Below, piece after piece: positions 24,549 through 36,458 of a DNA stretch of 64,000 bases (its first letter is position 1; each line of letters begins with the position of its first letter). The translations under genes and the position numbers were made by a program. The notes beneath the pieces were generated by a model, which did not search any database, had not been told where the DNA came from, and saw only the letters and a list, made by a program, of their open reading frames with translations. The stretch spans positions 620,001 through 684,000 of the forward strand of contig OZ253558.1 of assembly GCA_965262745.1 (NCBI GenBank), read 5' to 3'. The DNA is from JAJECS01 sp965262745. GTDB taxonomy: Bacteria > Chloroflexota > UBA11872.

Positions 24549-27074
24549 CTAGGCGCGACCCGCTGCCGGTTCAGAAGCGTCGGCCGCGCTCTCGGTGCCG
24601 GCCTCGACCTCGGACGCCATGTGCTGCAGGTCGAACGTGAACTCGCCGTCGGCGGCGTCCACGACGATGGTGCAGCCGGCCTCGCACCTCTGGTCGAGCA
24701 GCATGCGCGCAATGTGGCTTTCGACCTCGCGCTGCAGCGTGCGGCGAAGGGGCCGCGCGCCATAGTCCGGGTTCCAGCCGATCTCGAGGATGCGATCCTT
24801 GGCGGCCGTCGTCAGCTCGATGGCAATTCCCTGCGCAGCCATGCGCTGGCCCAATTCCGCGGCCATGAGGTCCACGATCTCGCGCAGCTGCGGCTGCGTC
24901 AGCGAGTGGAAGATGATGATCTCATCGACCCGGTTGAGAAATTCGGGCCGAAATGCTTTGCGCAAGTCGCTGAGCAGCCGCGAACGCATCGCGCGATGTT
25001 CGCTTTCCGGCGACGCCGTCGACTCCGCCGTCCGAAACCCCAGCGCATTTTCCCGGCGGATGTGCTGCACGCCGACGTTGGACGTCATGATGATGATGGT
25101 GTGGCTGAAGTCCACCACGCGGCCGTGGCCATCGGTCAGACGCCCGTCGTCGAGCACTTGCAGCAGGATGTTGAAGATCTCCGGATGGGCTTTCTCGATC
25201 TCATCGAACAGCACCACTTGATACGGTCGACGCCGGACTTTTTCGGTGAGCTGCGCCGCGTCGTCGTATCCCACGTAGCCGGGCGGCGCCCCGACCAGCC
25301 GACTGACCGTGTGCCGTTCGCCGAACTCCGACATGTCGATACGCAGCATGGCCGACTCGTCGTCGAACATGAACGCCGCGAGGGCGCGCGCCAGCTCCGT
25401 CTTGCCGACCCCGGTGGGCCCCAGGAAGAAGAACGATCCGATCGGACGGCGCGGGTCGCCAATTCCGGCGCGTGAACGCCGGATCGCATCGGACACCGCC
25501 GCGACGGCTTCCCCTTGGTTCACGATGCGCTTGTGGAGTTCGTTCTCCATGTGGAGCAGCCGCGCGGCCTCTTGCTCGAACATGCGCGTCACCGGAATGC
25601 CCGTGATGCTCGACACCACGTCGGCGATGTCCTCGCGACTCACGACGTCGTCCAGCTCGCGTTCCGCCAGCCAGCGTTTGCGCCAGTCCTCGAACTTTGC
25701 TTTGAGTTGCAGCACGTCCGACTTGACCGTGGCGGCCCGCTCGTAGTCTCGGGCCTGCCAGGCTTGCTCCTCTTGCTCCTGCAAGTCCTCGATGCGCTTC
25801 TCGACGTCGCGCAGCTCGGGGGGTGTGTCGAAGATATCCACGCGGACCTTGGCGGCCGCCTCGTCCATCAGGTCGATGGCCTTATCCGGTAGATGGCGTT
25901 CCGTCAGGTAGCGGTCGGCCAGGCGGGCCGCGGCATCGATCGCCTCGTTGTCGATCTTGAGATCGTGGTGCTCTTCATATCGGGGGCGCAGTCCTTTGAG
26001 CACCGCCACCGTATCCTCGACCGACGGCTCCTCCACGTACACCGGCTGAAACCGTCGCGCCAGCGCCTTGTCGCGCTCGACGTGCGTGCGAAATTCATCA
26101 AGCGTGGTGGCGCCAATGGCTTGCAGTTCGCCGCGGGCCAGCGCCGGCTTGAGCATGCTCGAGGCATCGATCGCGCCCTCGGCGGCGCCGGCGCCGACAG
26201 CCTGGTGCAGCTCATCGAAGAACAGGATGATCTCGCCCTCCGCCGCGCGGACTTCGTTGATGACGGCCTTGAGCCGCTCCTCGAACTCGCCGCGAAACTT
26301 GGATCCAGCCACCATGGCGCCCATGTCAATCGCCAGCACGCGGCGGTTGCGCAGGATTCGTGGCACGTCGTTGTAGGCGACGCGCTGCGCCAATCCCTCG
26401 ACGATGGCGGTCTTGCCGACCCCGGGCTCGCCGATCAGCACAGGGTTGTTCTTGGTCCGGCGCGCCAGAACCTGGATCACCCGCTTGATCTCCTGATCGC
26501 GGCCGATGACCGGGTCGAGCTTGTTTTTGCGGGCGATTTCGGTGAGGTCCGTGCTGTATTTCTCCAGCACCTCGTAGCGGCTTTCCGCCGAGGGGCTCGA
26601 GGAGCGCTGCGCCCCGCGAACCTCGCGCAGGGCCCCATAGATGCCTTCCGTATCCACACCCGTCCGGCGCAGCACGTGCCCTGCGGCGGAGTTGCGCGAG
26701 CGCGCCACGGCCAGCAGCAGGTGCTCGTTCCCCACGAACTCGTCGCTGAGACGCTCGGCTTCTTCGCGGGCCGCGTTCATAAGCTCAAGGGTCTGGGGGG
26801 TCACGAACATCTGGCCTTGGGCCGTGCCGCCGCTGCCGTCCTCCACCGTTACGCGGGGTTTGTCGGACAGTAGCCGCCGTACCTCGCCCCGCACGAGATC
26901 CGGCGAGACCCGCATCCGCTGGATGATGCGCACTGCGACGCCGTCCGGCGGCTCGAGCAGCGCCAGCAGAATGTGCTCGGCGTCAAGCTGGTTGTGGGCG
27001 TGCTCGAGCATGATGGACTGGGCGCGCTGGACGGTCTCTTGCGCCTTCTCCGTAAATCGGTCGAAGTTCATCAT
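24549..27074 (-). CDS. clpC: ATP-dependent Clp protease ATPase subunit, ClpC type
   Basis: 841 residues. Two N-terminal repeats (FTEKAQETVQRAQSIML, AEHILLALL), AAA-1 with GEPGVGKTAIVEGLAQ, AAA-2 with GPTGVGKTELARALA, and sensor/arginine regions are all present. The middle region is short and holds a UVR-like coiled-coil (QARDYERAATVKSDVLQLK) in place of the long ClpB M-domain, so ClpC is favoured over ClpB. It unfolds proteins for ClpP or works as a chaperone. AAGGAG lies 10 bases before the first of two adjacent ATGs. It is the last gene of the lon-dnaK-grpE-dnaJ-hspR-clpC operon. Confidence 0.9.
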   Translation of the reverse strand: MMNFDRFTEKAQETVQRAQSIMLEHAHNQLDAEHILLALLEPPDGVAVRIIQRMRVSPDLVRGEVRRLLSDKPRVTVEDGSGGTAQGQMFVTPQTLELMNAAREEAERLSDEFVGNEHLLLAVARSRNSAAGHVLRRTGVDTEGIYGALREVRGAQRSSSPSAESRYEVLEKYSTDLTEIARKNKLDPVIGRDQEIKRVIQVLARRTKNNPVLIGEPGVGKTAIVEGLAQRVAYNDVPRILRNRRVLAIDMGAMVAGSKFRGEFEERLKAVINEVRAAEGEIILFFDELHQAVGAGAAEGAIDASSMLKPALARGELQAIGATTLDEFRTHVERDKALARRFQPVYVEEPSVEDTVAVLKGLRPRYEEHHDLKIDNEAIDAAARLADRYLTERHLPDKAIDLMDEAAAKVRVDIFDTPPELRDVEKRIEDLQEQEEQAWQARDYERAATVKSDVLQLKAKFEDWRKRWLAERELDDVVSREDIADVVSSITGIPVTRMFEQEAARLLHMENELHKRIVNQGEAVAAVSDAIRRSRAGIGDPRRPIGSFFFLGPTGVGKTELARALAAFMFDDESAMLRIDMSEFGERHTVSRLVGAPPGYVGYDDAAQLTEKVRRRPYQVVLFDEIEKAHPEIFNILLQVLDDGRLTDGHGRVVDFSHTIIIMTSNVGVQHIRRENALGFRTAESTASPESEHRAMRSRLLSDLRKAFRPEFLNRVDEIIIFHSLTQPQLREIVDLMAAELGQRMAAQGIAIELTTAAKDRILEIGWNPDYGARPLRRTLQREVESHIARMLLDQRCEAGCTIVVDAADGEFTFDLQHMASEVEAGTESAADASEPAAGRA

Positions 27075-27101
27075 CGTGGTTCGACTCCTTGCCCCCGCCG
27101 G

Positions 27102-27473
27102 CTATCCGAGCACGCGTCGCAGGGCGCTGCGCAGTCGCTCGATTTCCGCCGTATAGCGCTCGCGCAAGCGGTGCTCGCGGCGTTCATGCTCCTGCCGCTG
27201 GCTCTCATAGCGGTCGCGCATGTTCAGGATCACCTCCACGCCCGCCAGATTCACCCCCAGCTCGTTGGTCAGGCGCTGGATCAGGCGCACGCGTTCGATG
27301 TCGTCTTGGGAATACAGGCGCACGTTGCCCCGAGAGCGTCCGGGCGTAACCAGGCCGATGCGCTCGTAGTGCCGCAGCGTCTGCGGGTGCACGTGGGTCA
27401 TCTCAGCCACCACGCCGATGAACACCGCCGGACGGGTCCGCATGCCGGCGTCGAAGTCGTCTGGAGCGCGCAT
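27102..27473 (-). CDS. hspR: Heat-shock repressor HspR (MerR family)
   Basis: 123 residues. A MerR-type winged helix-turn-helix is seen at residues 15-60 (FIGVVAEMTHVHPQTLRHYE, GLVTPGRSRGNVRLYS), followed by NELGVNLAGVEVIL, the hallmark of HspR. A coiled-coil tail is rich in Arg and Glu. HspR binds HAIR operators and uses DnaK as co-repressor, shutting the operon down when free DnaK is plentiful. It is encoded between dnaJ (start directly abutting the dnaJ stop) and clpC. The likely operator is the inverted repeat upstream of lon. Confidence 0.93.
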   Translation of the reverse strand: MRAPDDFDAGMRTRPAVFIGVVAEMTHVHPQTLRHYERIGLVTPGRSRGNVRLYSQDDIERVRLIQRLTNELGVNLAGVEVILNMRDRYESQRQEHERREHRLRERYTAEIERLRSALRRVLG

Positions 27474-28397
27474 TTAGCTTCGCTGGGGCAGCGGCTGCTC
27501 GCCGCGCAACTCGGCAAGCTCGCGGAACAGGGCTTGCTCGCGGTCCGAGAGATGCTGGGGTAGCCGTACCTGAATGCGCACCAACATGTCGCCGCGCTCG
27601 GCCGTGCGGCCCTTCGACAGCCCCTGCCCGCGCAGCCGCAGCTGAGCCCCGTCGCGCGTTTCCGGCGGCACCTGCATCGTCAGCGCCTGGCCGCTGAGCG
27701 TCGGAACCGGCACGTTGGCGCCGAGCATGGCCTCGGTGAGGCCGATGGTGATCGTGGCGTGCAGGTCCGCGTCGTGGCGCTCGAATCGCGGGTCGGGCGT
27801 GACCGCCACGCGCAGGAAAAGGTCGCCGCGCGAGCCATCCGGCCGCGTGCCGCCCTGGCCGGCGACGCGCAGCCGCTGCCCGTTGCGCACCCCCTTTGGA
27901 ATTGTGATGTCGATCCGCTGCGCGCGGATTTGGCCGTCAGGTTGGGCCACGCGCAGACTAAGCGCGCGCTGGCCGCCTTCGGCGACCTCGCGCAGGGTGA
28001 TGTCGAGGCGATCCTCCACGTCCGCGCTTGGCGGCTGCCGCGGCCGCTGGCCGCCAAACCCCATGCTGCCGAACAGCGACTCGAAGAAGTCGCTGAATCC
28101 CGCTCCAGCGAAGCCACCCGGGGAGGTGCCCGGTGCCCCGGCATGGCGGTAGGCCTCCTCGAACGATCCAGTGCGGCGCCAATTCGATCCAAAGCGGTCG
28201 TAGCGGCGCCGCTTTTCGGGATCGCTCAGGACCTGGTAGGCCTCGTTGATTTCCTTAAATCGCGCATCGGCCTGGGCGTCGCTGGGGTTGACATCGGGAT
28301 GAAACCGTCGCGCCAAGCGGCGGAAGGCCCGCTTGAGTTCGGCGTCGCTGGCCTGCCGGCTGACGCCCAAGGTCTTGTAGTAGTCCCGGTACTCCAT
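27474..28397 (-). CDS. dnaJ: J-domain chaperone, class II (CbpA/DnaJ2-like)
   Basis: 307 residues. The J domain spans residues 4-70 with HPD in ARRFHPDVNPSDA, then a Gly/Phe-rich stretch (GGFAGAGFSDFFESLFGSMG) and two C-terminal substrate-binding beta domains (IPKGVRNGQRLRVAGQGG). The four CxxCxGxG zinc repeats of class I DnaJ are absent. It stimulates DnaK ATPase and delivers substrates. It starts 7 bases after grpE and ends one base before hspR, so it is the J protein dedicated to this operon's DnaK. Confidence 0.92.
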   Translation of the reverse strand: MEYRDYYKTLGVSRQASDAELKRAFRRLARRFHPDVNPSDAQADARFKEINEAYQVLSDPEKRRRYDRFGSNWRRTGSFEEAYRHAGAPGTSPGGFAGAGFSDFFESLFGSMGFGGQRPRQPPSADVEDRLDITLREVAEGGQRALSLRVAQPDGQIRAQRIDITIPKGVRNGQRLRVAGQGGTRPDGSRGDLFLRVAVTPDPRFERHDADLHATITIGLTEAMLGANVPVPTLSGQALTMQVPPETRDGAQLRLRGQGLSKGRTAERGDMLVRIQVRLPQHLSDREQALFRELAELRGEQPLPQRS

Positions 28398-28404
28398 CGC
28401 GACG

Positions 28405-28929
28405 CTATTCCGAAGGCGCCACCGCGACGCGCACGCGGGCGGCTCGCAGCACCAGATCGCCCCAGAGATACCCGCGGCTGACCTCGTCCACGATGCTGCC
28501 CTCCGGGATATCGCCTGCCGCCACGGTCGCCACGGCTTCGTGCAAGTTCGGGTCGAAGACGCCGCCCGAGGTCATGCGGCGGACGCCATGGCCCGCCAGC
28601 ACGTCGCGCAGCCGCGTGAGCGTGAGGTCCACGCCCTCGACGAGCGCTCCGCCGTCGCCGTGCGGCGCCGCCAGCGCCCGTTCGAGGTCGTCGGCGAGGT
28701 TCAGCAAATCCAGAAACAGGCGCCGCTTGGCGTCGCGGACCAACTCGTCCGTGGTCCGCTCGAGCCGCTTGCGGTAGTTGTCGGTATCGGCGCGGACGCG
28801 CAGCAACTGCCCGTTGAGCGCCTCGACTTCCGCGCGGAGCGCGGCGACCTCATCCGTTGCCTCGCGGTCGGCGGCTGGCGATTCGTCGCTCATGCCGAAT
28901 TCGTGCGCTTGGGATTCGGTAGCTGGCAT
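28405..28929 (-). CDS. grpE: Nucleotide exchange factor GrpE
   Basis: 174 residues. A charged N-terminal coiled-coil (DEVAALRAEVEALNGQLL) precedes the conserved core (TDNYRKRLERTTDELVRDAK, LNLADDLERAL) and the C-terminal beta domain (GVFDPNLHEAV, GYLWGDLVLRAARVRVA). It releases ADP from DnaK. The start codon lies 3 bases after the dnaK stop, with only a weak ribosome site, so translation probably depends on coupling to dnaK. An internal ATG 12 codons downstream is an alternative start. Confidence 0.93.
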   Translation of the reverse strand: MPATESQAHEFGMSDESPAADREATDEVAALRAEVEALNGQLLRVRADTDNYRKRLERTTDELVRDAKRRLFLDLLNLADDLERALAAPHGDGGALVEGVDLTLTRLRDVLAGHGVRRMTSGGVFDPNLHEAVATVAAGDIPEGSIVDEVSRGYLWGDLVLRAARVRVAVAPSE

Positions 28930-28932
28930 GGG

Positions 28933-30864
28933 CTATTTCTCGTCGGCTGCCTGGGTCTCGGCATCCGCATCGCTCGTCTCGAATTCGGCGTCCACGACAT
29001 CTTCGGCGTCCGACGAGGGTCGTGGGCCATCGGCGGCGGCGCCGTCGCCCGCCGCTTGCTGCGCGGCATACAGCTGCTCGCCGAGCTTTTGGGAGGCTGT
29101 TTGCAGCACGGCCACGTCGCTGCGGAGCTTGTCCAGGTCCTCGCCCTTCAGCGCCTCGCGCACGTCCTCTATGGCCTGCTCGGCCGCGGCGCAGTCCTCC
29201 GCGTTCAGCTTCTCGCCGTTGTCTTTGATCAGCCGCTCGGTTTGATAGGCCAGGCTGTCGGCGTTATTGCGGGTCTCAATCGCGTCGACGGCCTGACGGT
29301 CCGCCTCGGCGTTCTCCTCGGCCTCTTTAACGAGGGCATCGACTTGGTCGCTCGAAAGGTTGGTGCTTGCCGTGATCGTGATGCGTTGTTCCTTGCCGGT
29401 GGCCAAGTCTTTCGCCGAAACGTTGACGATGCCGTTGGCGTCGAGGTCGAACGTCACCTCGACCTGCGGCACGCCGCGTGGTGCCGAGGGAAGGCCCTCG
29501 AGGCGAAAGCGGCCCAGCGTCGTGTTGTCGCGCGCCATGGGCCGCTCACCCTGCAGCACGTGGATGTCCACCGCGGTCTGCCCATCCTCGGCCGTGGAGA
29601 AGATCTCCGATTTGCCGGTCGGAATCGTCGTATTGCGCTCGATCAAGGTTGTCATGACGCCGCCGAGGGTCTCGACCCCGAGCGAAAGCGGCGTCACGTC
29701 GAGCAGCACGACGTCGTCCACCTCGCCGGCCAAGACGCCGCCTTGGATGGCCGCGCCAACCGCTACGACTTCGTCGGGATTGACGCTTTGGTCGGGCTCC
29801 TTGCCGCTGAGGCGGGTGACAAGGTCCACGATGGCCGGCATCCGCGTGGATCCGCCCACTAACACCACTTCGTCGATGACGCTGGCCTCGATGCCGGCGT
29901 CGCGCAGGGCCTGCTTGAACGGCGGCACGCAGCGCGCCGTCAGGTCCGCGGTCAGGTCCTCGAATTGGGCGCGGGTCATCGTGTGATCGAGGTGCTTGGG
30001 GCCGTGCTGGTCGGCGGTGATGAAGGGCAGGCTGATCTGCGCCTGCGGCACGGTCGAGAGTTCCTGCTTGGCCTTCTCCGCGGCCTCGACCAAGCGCTGC
30101 AGCGACTGCGGGTCCTGGCGCAGGTCGATGCCCTGCTCGCGCTGGAATTCGTCCGCCACGTGATCGACCACCCGGCGGTCGTAGTCGTCGCCGCCCAGGT
30201 GGGTGTCGCCGCTGGTTGCCTTGACTTCGAACACGCCGTCGCCGGCCTCCAGGATCGACACGTCGAACGTGCCGCCGCCCAGGTCCCACACGAGGATCGT
30301 TTCGGCGCCCTTCTTCTCCAGTCCATAGGCCAGGGCCGCCGCGGTTGGCTCGTTGATGATGCGCCGCACGTTGAGACCGGCGACCTCGCCGGCGTTGCGA
30401 GTGGACTGCCGTTGGGCGTCGTTGAAGTAGGCCGGAACGGTGATCACCGCGTCGGTGACCGATTCCCCGAGATAACGCTCGGCCTCCGCCTTGAGCTTTT
30501 GCAGCACCATCGACGCGATCTCTTCCGGGGTGACCTCGCGGCCGCGCTCCGGGATCTTGATGAGGGCTTCACCGGCCTTGCCCTCGGCCACGTCGAAGGT
30601 CACGGCGGATCGCTCGCCGCCGACTTCGTCGTGGCGGCGGCCGATGAAGCGCTTGGCCGAGTAGATGGTGTTCTGCGGGTTCATGACGGCCTGCCGGCGG
30701 GCCAGCTGGCCCACCAGGCGCTGGCCGCCCTTGGCGAAGCCCACCACGCTGGGCGTGATGCGCGACCCCTCGCTGTTCGTCACCACCGTCGGCGCGCCGC
30801 CCTCCATGACGGCCACGACGGAGTTCGTCGTGCCGAGGTCGATGCCGATGATCTTCGTTGCCAT
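28933..30864 (-). CDS. dnaK: Chaperone DnaK (Hsp70)
   Basis: 643 residues. N-terminal ATPase domain with IGIDLGTTNSVVAVMEGG, WDLGGGTFDVSILE and VLVGGSTRMPAI; the interdomain linker region leads into DVTPLSLGVETLGG; a substrate-binding domain and helical lid follow, and the acidic tail ends ADEK. AGGAGG lies 9 bases before the ATG. It starts 12 bases after the lon stop, so lon and dnaK are in one transcript. DnaK also serves as the sensor partner of HspR. Confidence 0.97.
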   Translation of the reverse strand: MATKIIGIDLGTTNSVVAVMEGGAPTVVTNSEGSRITPSVVGFAKGGQRLVGQLARRQAVMNPQNTIYSAKRFIGRRHDEVGGERSAVTFDVAEGKAGEALIKIPERGREVTPEEIASMVLQKLKAEAERYLGESVTDAVITVPAYFNDAQRQSTRNAGEVAGLNVRRIINEPTAAALAYGLEKKGAETILVWDLGGGTFDVSILEAGDGVFEVKATSGDTHLGGDDYDRRVVDHVADEFQREQGIDLRQDPQSLQRLVEAAEKAKQELSTVPQAQISLPFITADQHGPKHLDHTMTRAQFEDLTADLTARCVPPFKQALRDAGIEASVIDEVVLVGGSTRMPAIVDLVTRLSGKEPDQSVNPDEVVAVGAAIQGGVLAGEVDDVVLLDVTPLSLGVETLGGVMTTLIERNTTIPTGKSEIFSTAEDGQTAVDIHVLQGERPMARDNTTLGRFRLEGLPSAPRGVPQVEVTFDLDANGIVNVSAKDLATGKEQRITITASTNLSSDQVDALVKEAEENAEADRQAVDAIETRNNADSLAYQTERLIKDNGEKLNAEDCAAAEQAIEDVREALKGEDLDKLRSDVAVLQTASQKLGEQLYAAQQAAGDGAAADGPRPSSDAEDVVDAEFETSDADAETQAADEK

Positions 30865-30876
30865 ACGCTTTGCCTC

Positions 30877-33303
<2,427 letters not shown>

Positions 33304-33320
33304 CTGACACGTTGAGCCAA

Positions 33321-33349
33321 AGTCTAAACATTGAGTGTGTTCATGTAAA
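33321..33349 (-). promoter_or_regulatory. Promoter of the lon-dnaK heat-shock operon
   Basis: Reading the minus strand, TTTACA (33349-33344), a 17-base spacer and TAGACT (33326-33321). The predicted transcript starts about 10 bases before the lon ATG. The -35 and spacer lie inside the candidate HspR operator. Confidence 0.6.
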
Positions 33350-33360
33350 GAATACTCAGT
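33330..33360. promoter_or_regulatory. HAIR-like inverted repeat, candidate HspR operator
   Basis: ATTGAGT (33330-33336) and ACTCAGT (33354-33360) face each other across 17 bases. The HAIR consensus is CTTGAGT-N7-ACTCAAG, so the half-sites match but the spacing is 10 bases longer, one helical turn. A further TTGAG lies at 33312-33316. The arms bracket the -35 element of the lon promoter, ideal for repression. Confidence 0.55.
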
Positions 33361-33444
33361 CAGACGCTATATGTTTTTGGGCTGTGGCCGCGCCCGCGCG
33401 GCGACACGCTCTCCGAGGTCTCTGCCGGGCTACACTTCCGGCGT

Positions 33445-34800
33445 ATGCGTAACCCCAACCGCACGGCCGTGCGCGGGCGCCGCCGCATCTCCCGCCGTCG
33501 GATTCTTGGGGCCGGCCTGGGCTCGGCCCTCGCTCTGGCGGCCTGCGGCGAGTCGACGACGGAGGTGCCGCCCGTCCTCCCGACGGCGACGGCGGCGCCG
33601 CTCACCGCGCCCCCGGTGCCACCGGCCCCGGCACCGCTGCGCTTGTTGGGGTGGCCCTTTCGGCCTGATCTGCTCCGCGAGCGACTGGACGACTTCGAGC
33701 GATACCACGGCGACGTGCGTGTGGTCCATGAGCAGGCGCCGCGAGACTATCCGGCCCGCGCCCTGGAAGCGTTGACCCGCCAGCCGTCGGTGGATGTGAT
33801 CCAGGCCCGCGACGGCCTGGTCGGCGCCTGGTGGTCGGGCCGCGCGCTGCAATCCATGGGCACCGAAGACGCTTGGCGCGCGGTGCTGGATGCGATGTGG
33901 CCCCACGCACGCCAGGCCGTGAGCGTCGGCGGCCAGGTCGTCGGTCTCCCCTACTACGCCGACGTCATGCTGCTGGCGTACAACCGGCAGCTGCTGGAGC
34001 GCTTGGGCGCGCCCGTGCCGCGCACGCTGGAGGAGCTCACCGATATCAGCCGCGACGCTGCGCGCCGACAGCTCGTCGAGTTTGGCATCTCATTGAATCT
34101 CGCGCCCAAGGTGTTTACCAACCTTCCGTGGTGGGGGCTGGTGTATGCGTCAGGCGGCCGACTCGCGGCGCCGGACGGCCCCGACGCCGCGGCGGTTGCG
34201 GTGCTGGAGTGGTTACGCGACGCCACCGCCGTCTCGCACGTGGTCGATCCCGATTTTGTGTCCGCGACCTACGACGCCCTCGCGCAGGAGCGGCATGTCT
34301 TTAGCATCGTGGGAGCTCACGTGCTCCGCCGGCTCAATCAGGCGTCGCCCGGCGCCTTCGGCGCGGCAGCGATTCCTGGCATCGCCGCGCCGCTGGGCAG
34401 CGTGGCGTGGACGCCGTTGTACGCCGTGGCCGCAAATGCACCGCGTCCGGCCGAAGCCGTGAACCTCGTGAACTACCTCGGAGGCCCCGGACCCGCGGGC
34501 GACTACGCCACGGCGGCCTTTTGGCTGCGGCAGGAGGGGCTGATGCCCGCCTACCGGCAGCTGCTCGAGCGCCCCGAGTTGCAGGGCGACCTTGCCGCGT
34601 GGATTGATCCGAGCACCCTGATGTCCATCTTGGCCGCCGCTCGTCCCGTGGAGCGGCTGTGGGAGCGCTGGTTCTTGGCCTGGGAGCACCAACTGCAGAC
34701 CCAGGTGCAAGCCGCGATATTCGGCCGGCAATCGGCCGACGCGGCACTCGCCGCGGCGGAGGCGCACGCGCGGGAGTTGGCTACCGCCGCAAACGGTTAG
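33445..34800 (+). CDS. Extracellular solute-binding lipoprotein (ABC uptake, CUT1-like)
   Basis: 451 residues. The N-terminus has a twin-arginine-like motif (RRISRRRILG), a hydrophobic stretch and a lipobox LAAC, so it is probably exported by Tat and lipid-anchored. A Pro/Ala-rich linker follows. The body resembles family 1 sugar-binding proteins (VGLPYYADVMLLAYNRQLLE, GGPGPAGDYATAAFWLRQEG). TACACT lies 8 bases before the ATG, suggesting a nearly leaderless mRNA. No permease or ATPase gene is adjacent. It is divergent from lon and convergent with the DUF2851 gene. Confidence 0.8.
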   Translation: MRNPNRTAVRGRRRISRRRILGAGLGSALALAACGESTTEVPPVLPTATAAPLTAPPVPPAPAPLRLLGWPFRPDLLRERLDDFERYHGDVRVVHEQAPRDYPARALEALTRQPSVDVIQARDGLVGAWWSGRALQSMGTEDAWRAVLDAMWPHARQAVSVGGQVVGLPYYADVMLLAYNRQLLERLGAPVPRTLEELTDISRDAARRQLVEFGISLNLAPKVFTNLPWWGLVYASGGRLAAPDGPDAAAVAVLEWLRDATAVSHVVDPDFVSATYDALAQERHVFSIVGAHVLRRLNQASPGAFGAAAIPGIAAPLGSVAWTPLYAVAANAPRPAEAVNLVNYLGGPGPAGDYATAAFWLRQEGLMPAYRQLLERPELQGDLAAWIDPSTLMSILAAARPVERLWERWFLAWEHQLQTQVQAAIFGRQSADAALAAAEAHARELATAANG

Positions 34801-34902
34801 GGGCGCGCGCTACCGGTTGTGACCGCCGCGAGACACGCTCCCGTCCTCGTGGCCTCGATCGGGCCTTTTCCGGGCGGTTTGTCGCCCCCGCGGCGTGCAG
34901 CT

Positions 34903-36426
34903 CTAGGAGACGGCCGACGCCGGCCGGTCGGGCGTTGCGACGCAGCTGGCCATCGGGCAGACGCCGCAGCGCTTGTCCCGGCACCAGCGGCGGAAGAGCC
35001 GCAGCAGCCCCTGCTGGGCCTTGGCGCCGCCGAGTCCGCGGCGCCCGATGCCCAGCGTGTGGGCCATGTAGCGTGAGTCTTGATTCCACATGCCGCCCCC
35101 GAGCGCCGCGAGGACAGCCGCGCTCGCCCGCGTCAATTCCGCGCGTCCCTGAGCGTGGCCTATGGCCGCGGCGAACGGAAGCACCGCATTCACCAAGATC
35201 TCGCGGCTGCGGCTGGCGCCGACCAGCGTTGGCACCGGGCGCCGCGCCGGTCGCCCGAAGTCGTAGCGCCGCGCCCAGTATGCGTCCGGCGGCTCGGAGA
35301 CCTGGAACCGGGCTTCCAGCCAGCGGACGTCCGCCTCGGCGGCCGCACGACGCACCTCCGCCAGCACCGTGTCCACCAGGGTCTGACCGGGGGCGGGCGC
35401 GCGCGTCAGCAGCCGCGCCGCTGCGGCGACGCGGCGGGTGGGCCGATTGGCCGGCCGCACCGACTGATAGGTCCAGTCGCCCGCCTGCAGACACGTGAGC
35501 GACCCGTACGACTGCCAGATGTGCTGCAGCAGGCGCCCATAGCCATCGACCGGCTGCGTGCTGCGCTGCACGGGCAGCAGCCCGGCGGCGCCCATGAGGA
35601 CGGCCTCCAGGGTGCCGGGATGGGCAACATCGCCGCTGCTGGCCAGTGTCTCGGTGAGGCCGCTGGTGACGCAGCTGCCGAGGGCTTCGAACGTCCTGGC
35701 ATTCTGCCGATAGCCGAGGGCGCGCAGGATCGCCAGGTGCAGCGCCTGATCCGCGCCATGCGCGGCGATATTGCTTTCCATCACCCCGGTCTGCTCGGCG
35801 TGTCGGCGCCGGCCCTGATGTTCGATCGCCTGCACGATCGGACGGCGGGACGCCGCGTCGAGGGGATGCGGTCCGTTGCAGGGCAGTGCCTCGGCCGCAG
35901 ACGTCGGGGTTGGGTCGACTGGTCCCGCTGCCATGGGGAGCATGTGAGCTAGCGCGATCGCCGGCGGGGACGGCCCGCGCGGCGCCGCGTCCACCTCCCA
36001 CACGAGGTGCAGGCCAACCGCGGCGTAGGCCGGGTCGCCATGGTGGCCGTGCCGCCACCAGTCGGCGCCGTCCAGATGCACTTCGAGATCGAGCCGCAGC
36101 GCCGGCCCGTCGTCGACGCTCACAATGGCGTCGCGCAGGTCCGGGCCCGGCAACCCGGTCCAGCGCCCTGGATAGATGACCGCGACGCGCCGGCCGGTCG
36201 TATCGCGCCAGGGACCAAGCCGCGTGGCCTGCTGCAGCCACGCGGCCACGAGCTCTGCTTCGGAAGCGGGCCGTCGCCTATTGCCGCTCAGCGTCCACGG
36301 TACTCCAGCGCATGGCGCGGTTAAGAATATACGCGCGGCTCGCTGATCGCTGGGTGCTCTCTGGCTGTACGAATCCCGCCGCAATCTCTTCTTGATCGTT
36401 GACGAATCGGCACGCCGCACGCACAC
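34903..36426 (-). CDS. DUF2851 family protein
   Basis: About 460-507 residues. The family's N-terminal block is clear: VIYPGRWTGLPGPDLRDA, LDLEVHLDGADWWRHGHH and AAVGLHLVWEVD. The C-terminus ends with RCGVCPMASC, the Cys-rich tail usual for these proteins. The function of the family is unknown; the GPD...EVH...HGHH arrangement looks like a metal-dependent nuclease-type core, which is only an impression. The start is uncertain. The boundary given is the longest reading, and the conserved part begins near 36260, where no ATG, GTG or TTG with a ribosome site stands out. Confidence 0.75.
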   Translation of the reverse strand: MCVRRADSSTIKKRLRRDSYSQRAPSDQRAARIFLTAPCAGVPWTLSGNRRRPASEAELVAAWLQQATRLGPWRDTTGRRVAVIYPGRWTGLPGPDLRDAIVSVDDGPALRLDLEVHLDGADWWRHGHHGDPAYAAVGLHLVWEVDAAPRGPSPPAIALAHMLPMAAGPVDPTPTSAAEALPCNGPHPLDAASRRPIVQAIEHQGRRRHAEQTGVMESNIAAHGADQALHLAILRALGYRQNARTFEALGSCVTSGLTETLASSGDVAHPGTLEAVLMGAAGLLPVQRSTQPVDGYGRLLQHIWQSYGSLTCLQAGDWTYQSVRPANRPTRRVAAAARLLTRAPAPGQTLVDTVLAEVRRAAAEADVRWLEARFQVSEPPDAYWARRYDFGRPARRPVPTLVGASRSREILVNAVLPFAAAIGHAQGRAELTRASAAVLAALGGGMWNQDSRYMAHTLGIGRRGLGGAKAQQGLLRLFRRWCRDKRCGVCPMASCVATPDRPASAVS

Positions 36427-36458
36427 TCGTGACGCAGCATGGCGTAGTGTGCGAACCG

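Noticed and set aside
28540..29862. 440-codon open frame on the plus strand opposite dnaK and grpE
   Set aside because: Its composition mirrors the codons of dnaK/grpE and it has no recognisable domain; the minus-strand chaperones are certain.
34781..36241. 486-codon frame on the minus strand overlapping the DUF2851 gene in another frame
   Set aside because: Arg/Ala/Gly-rich translation without domains; the other frame carries clear DUF2851 motifs.
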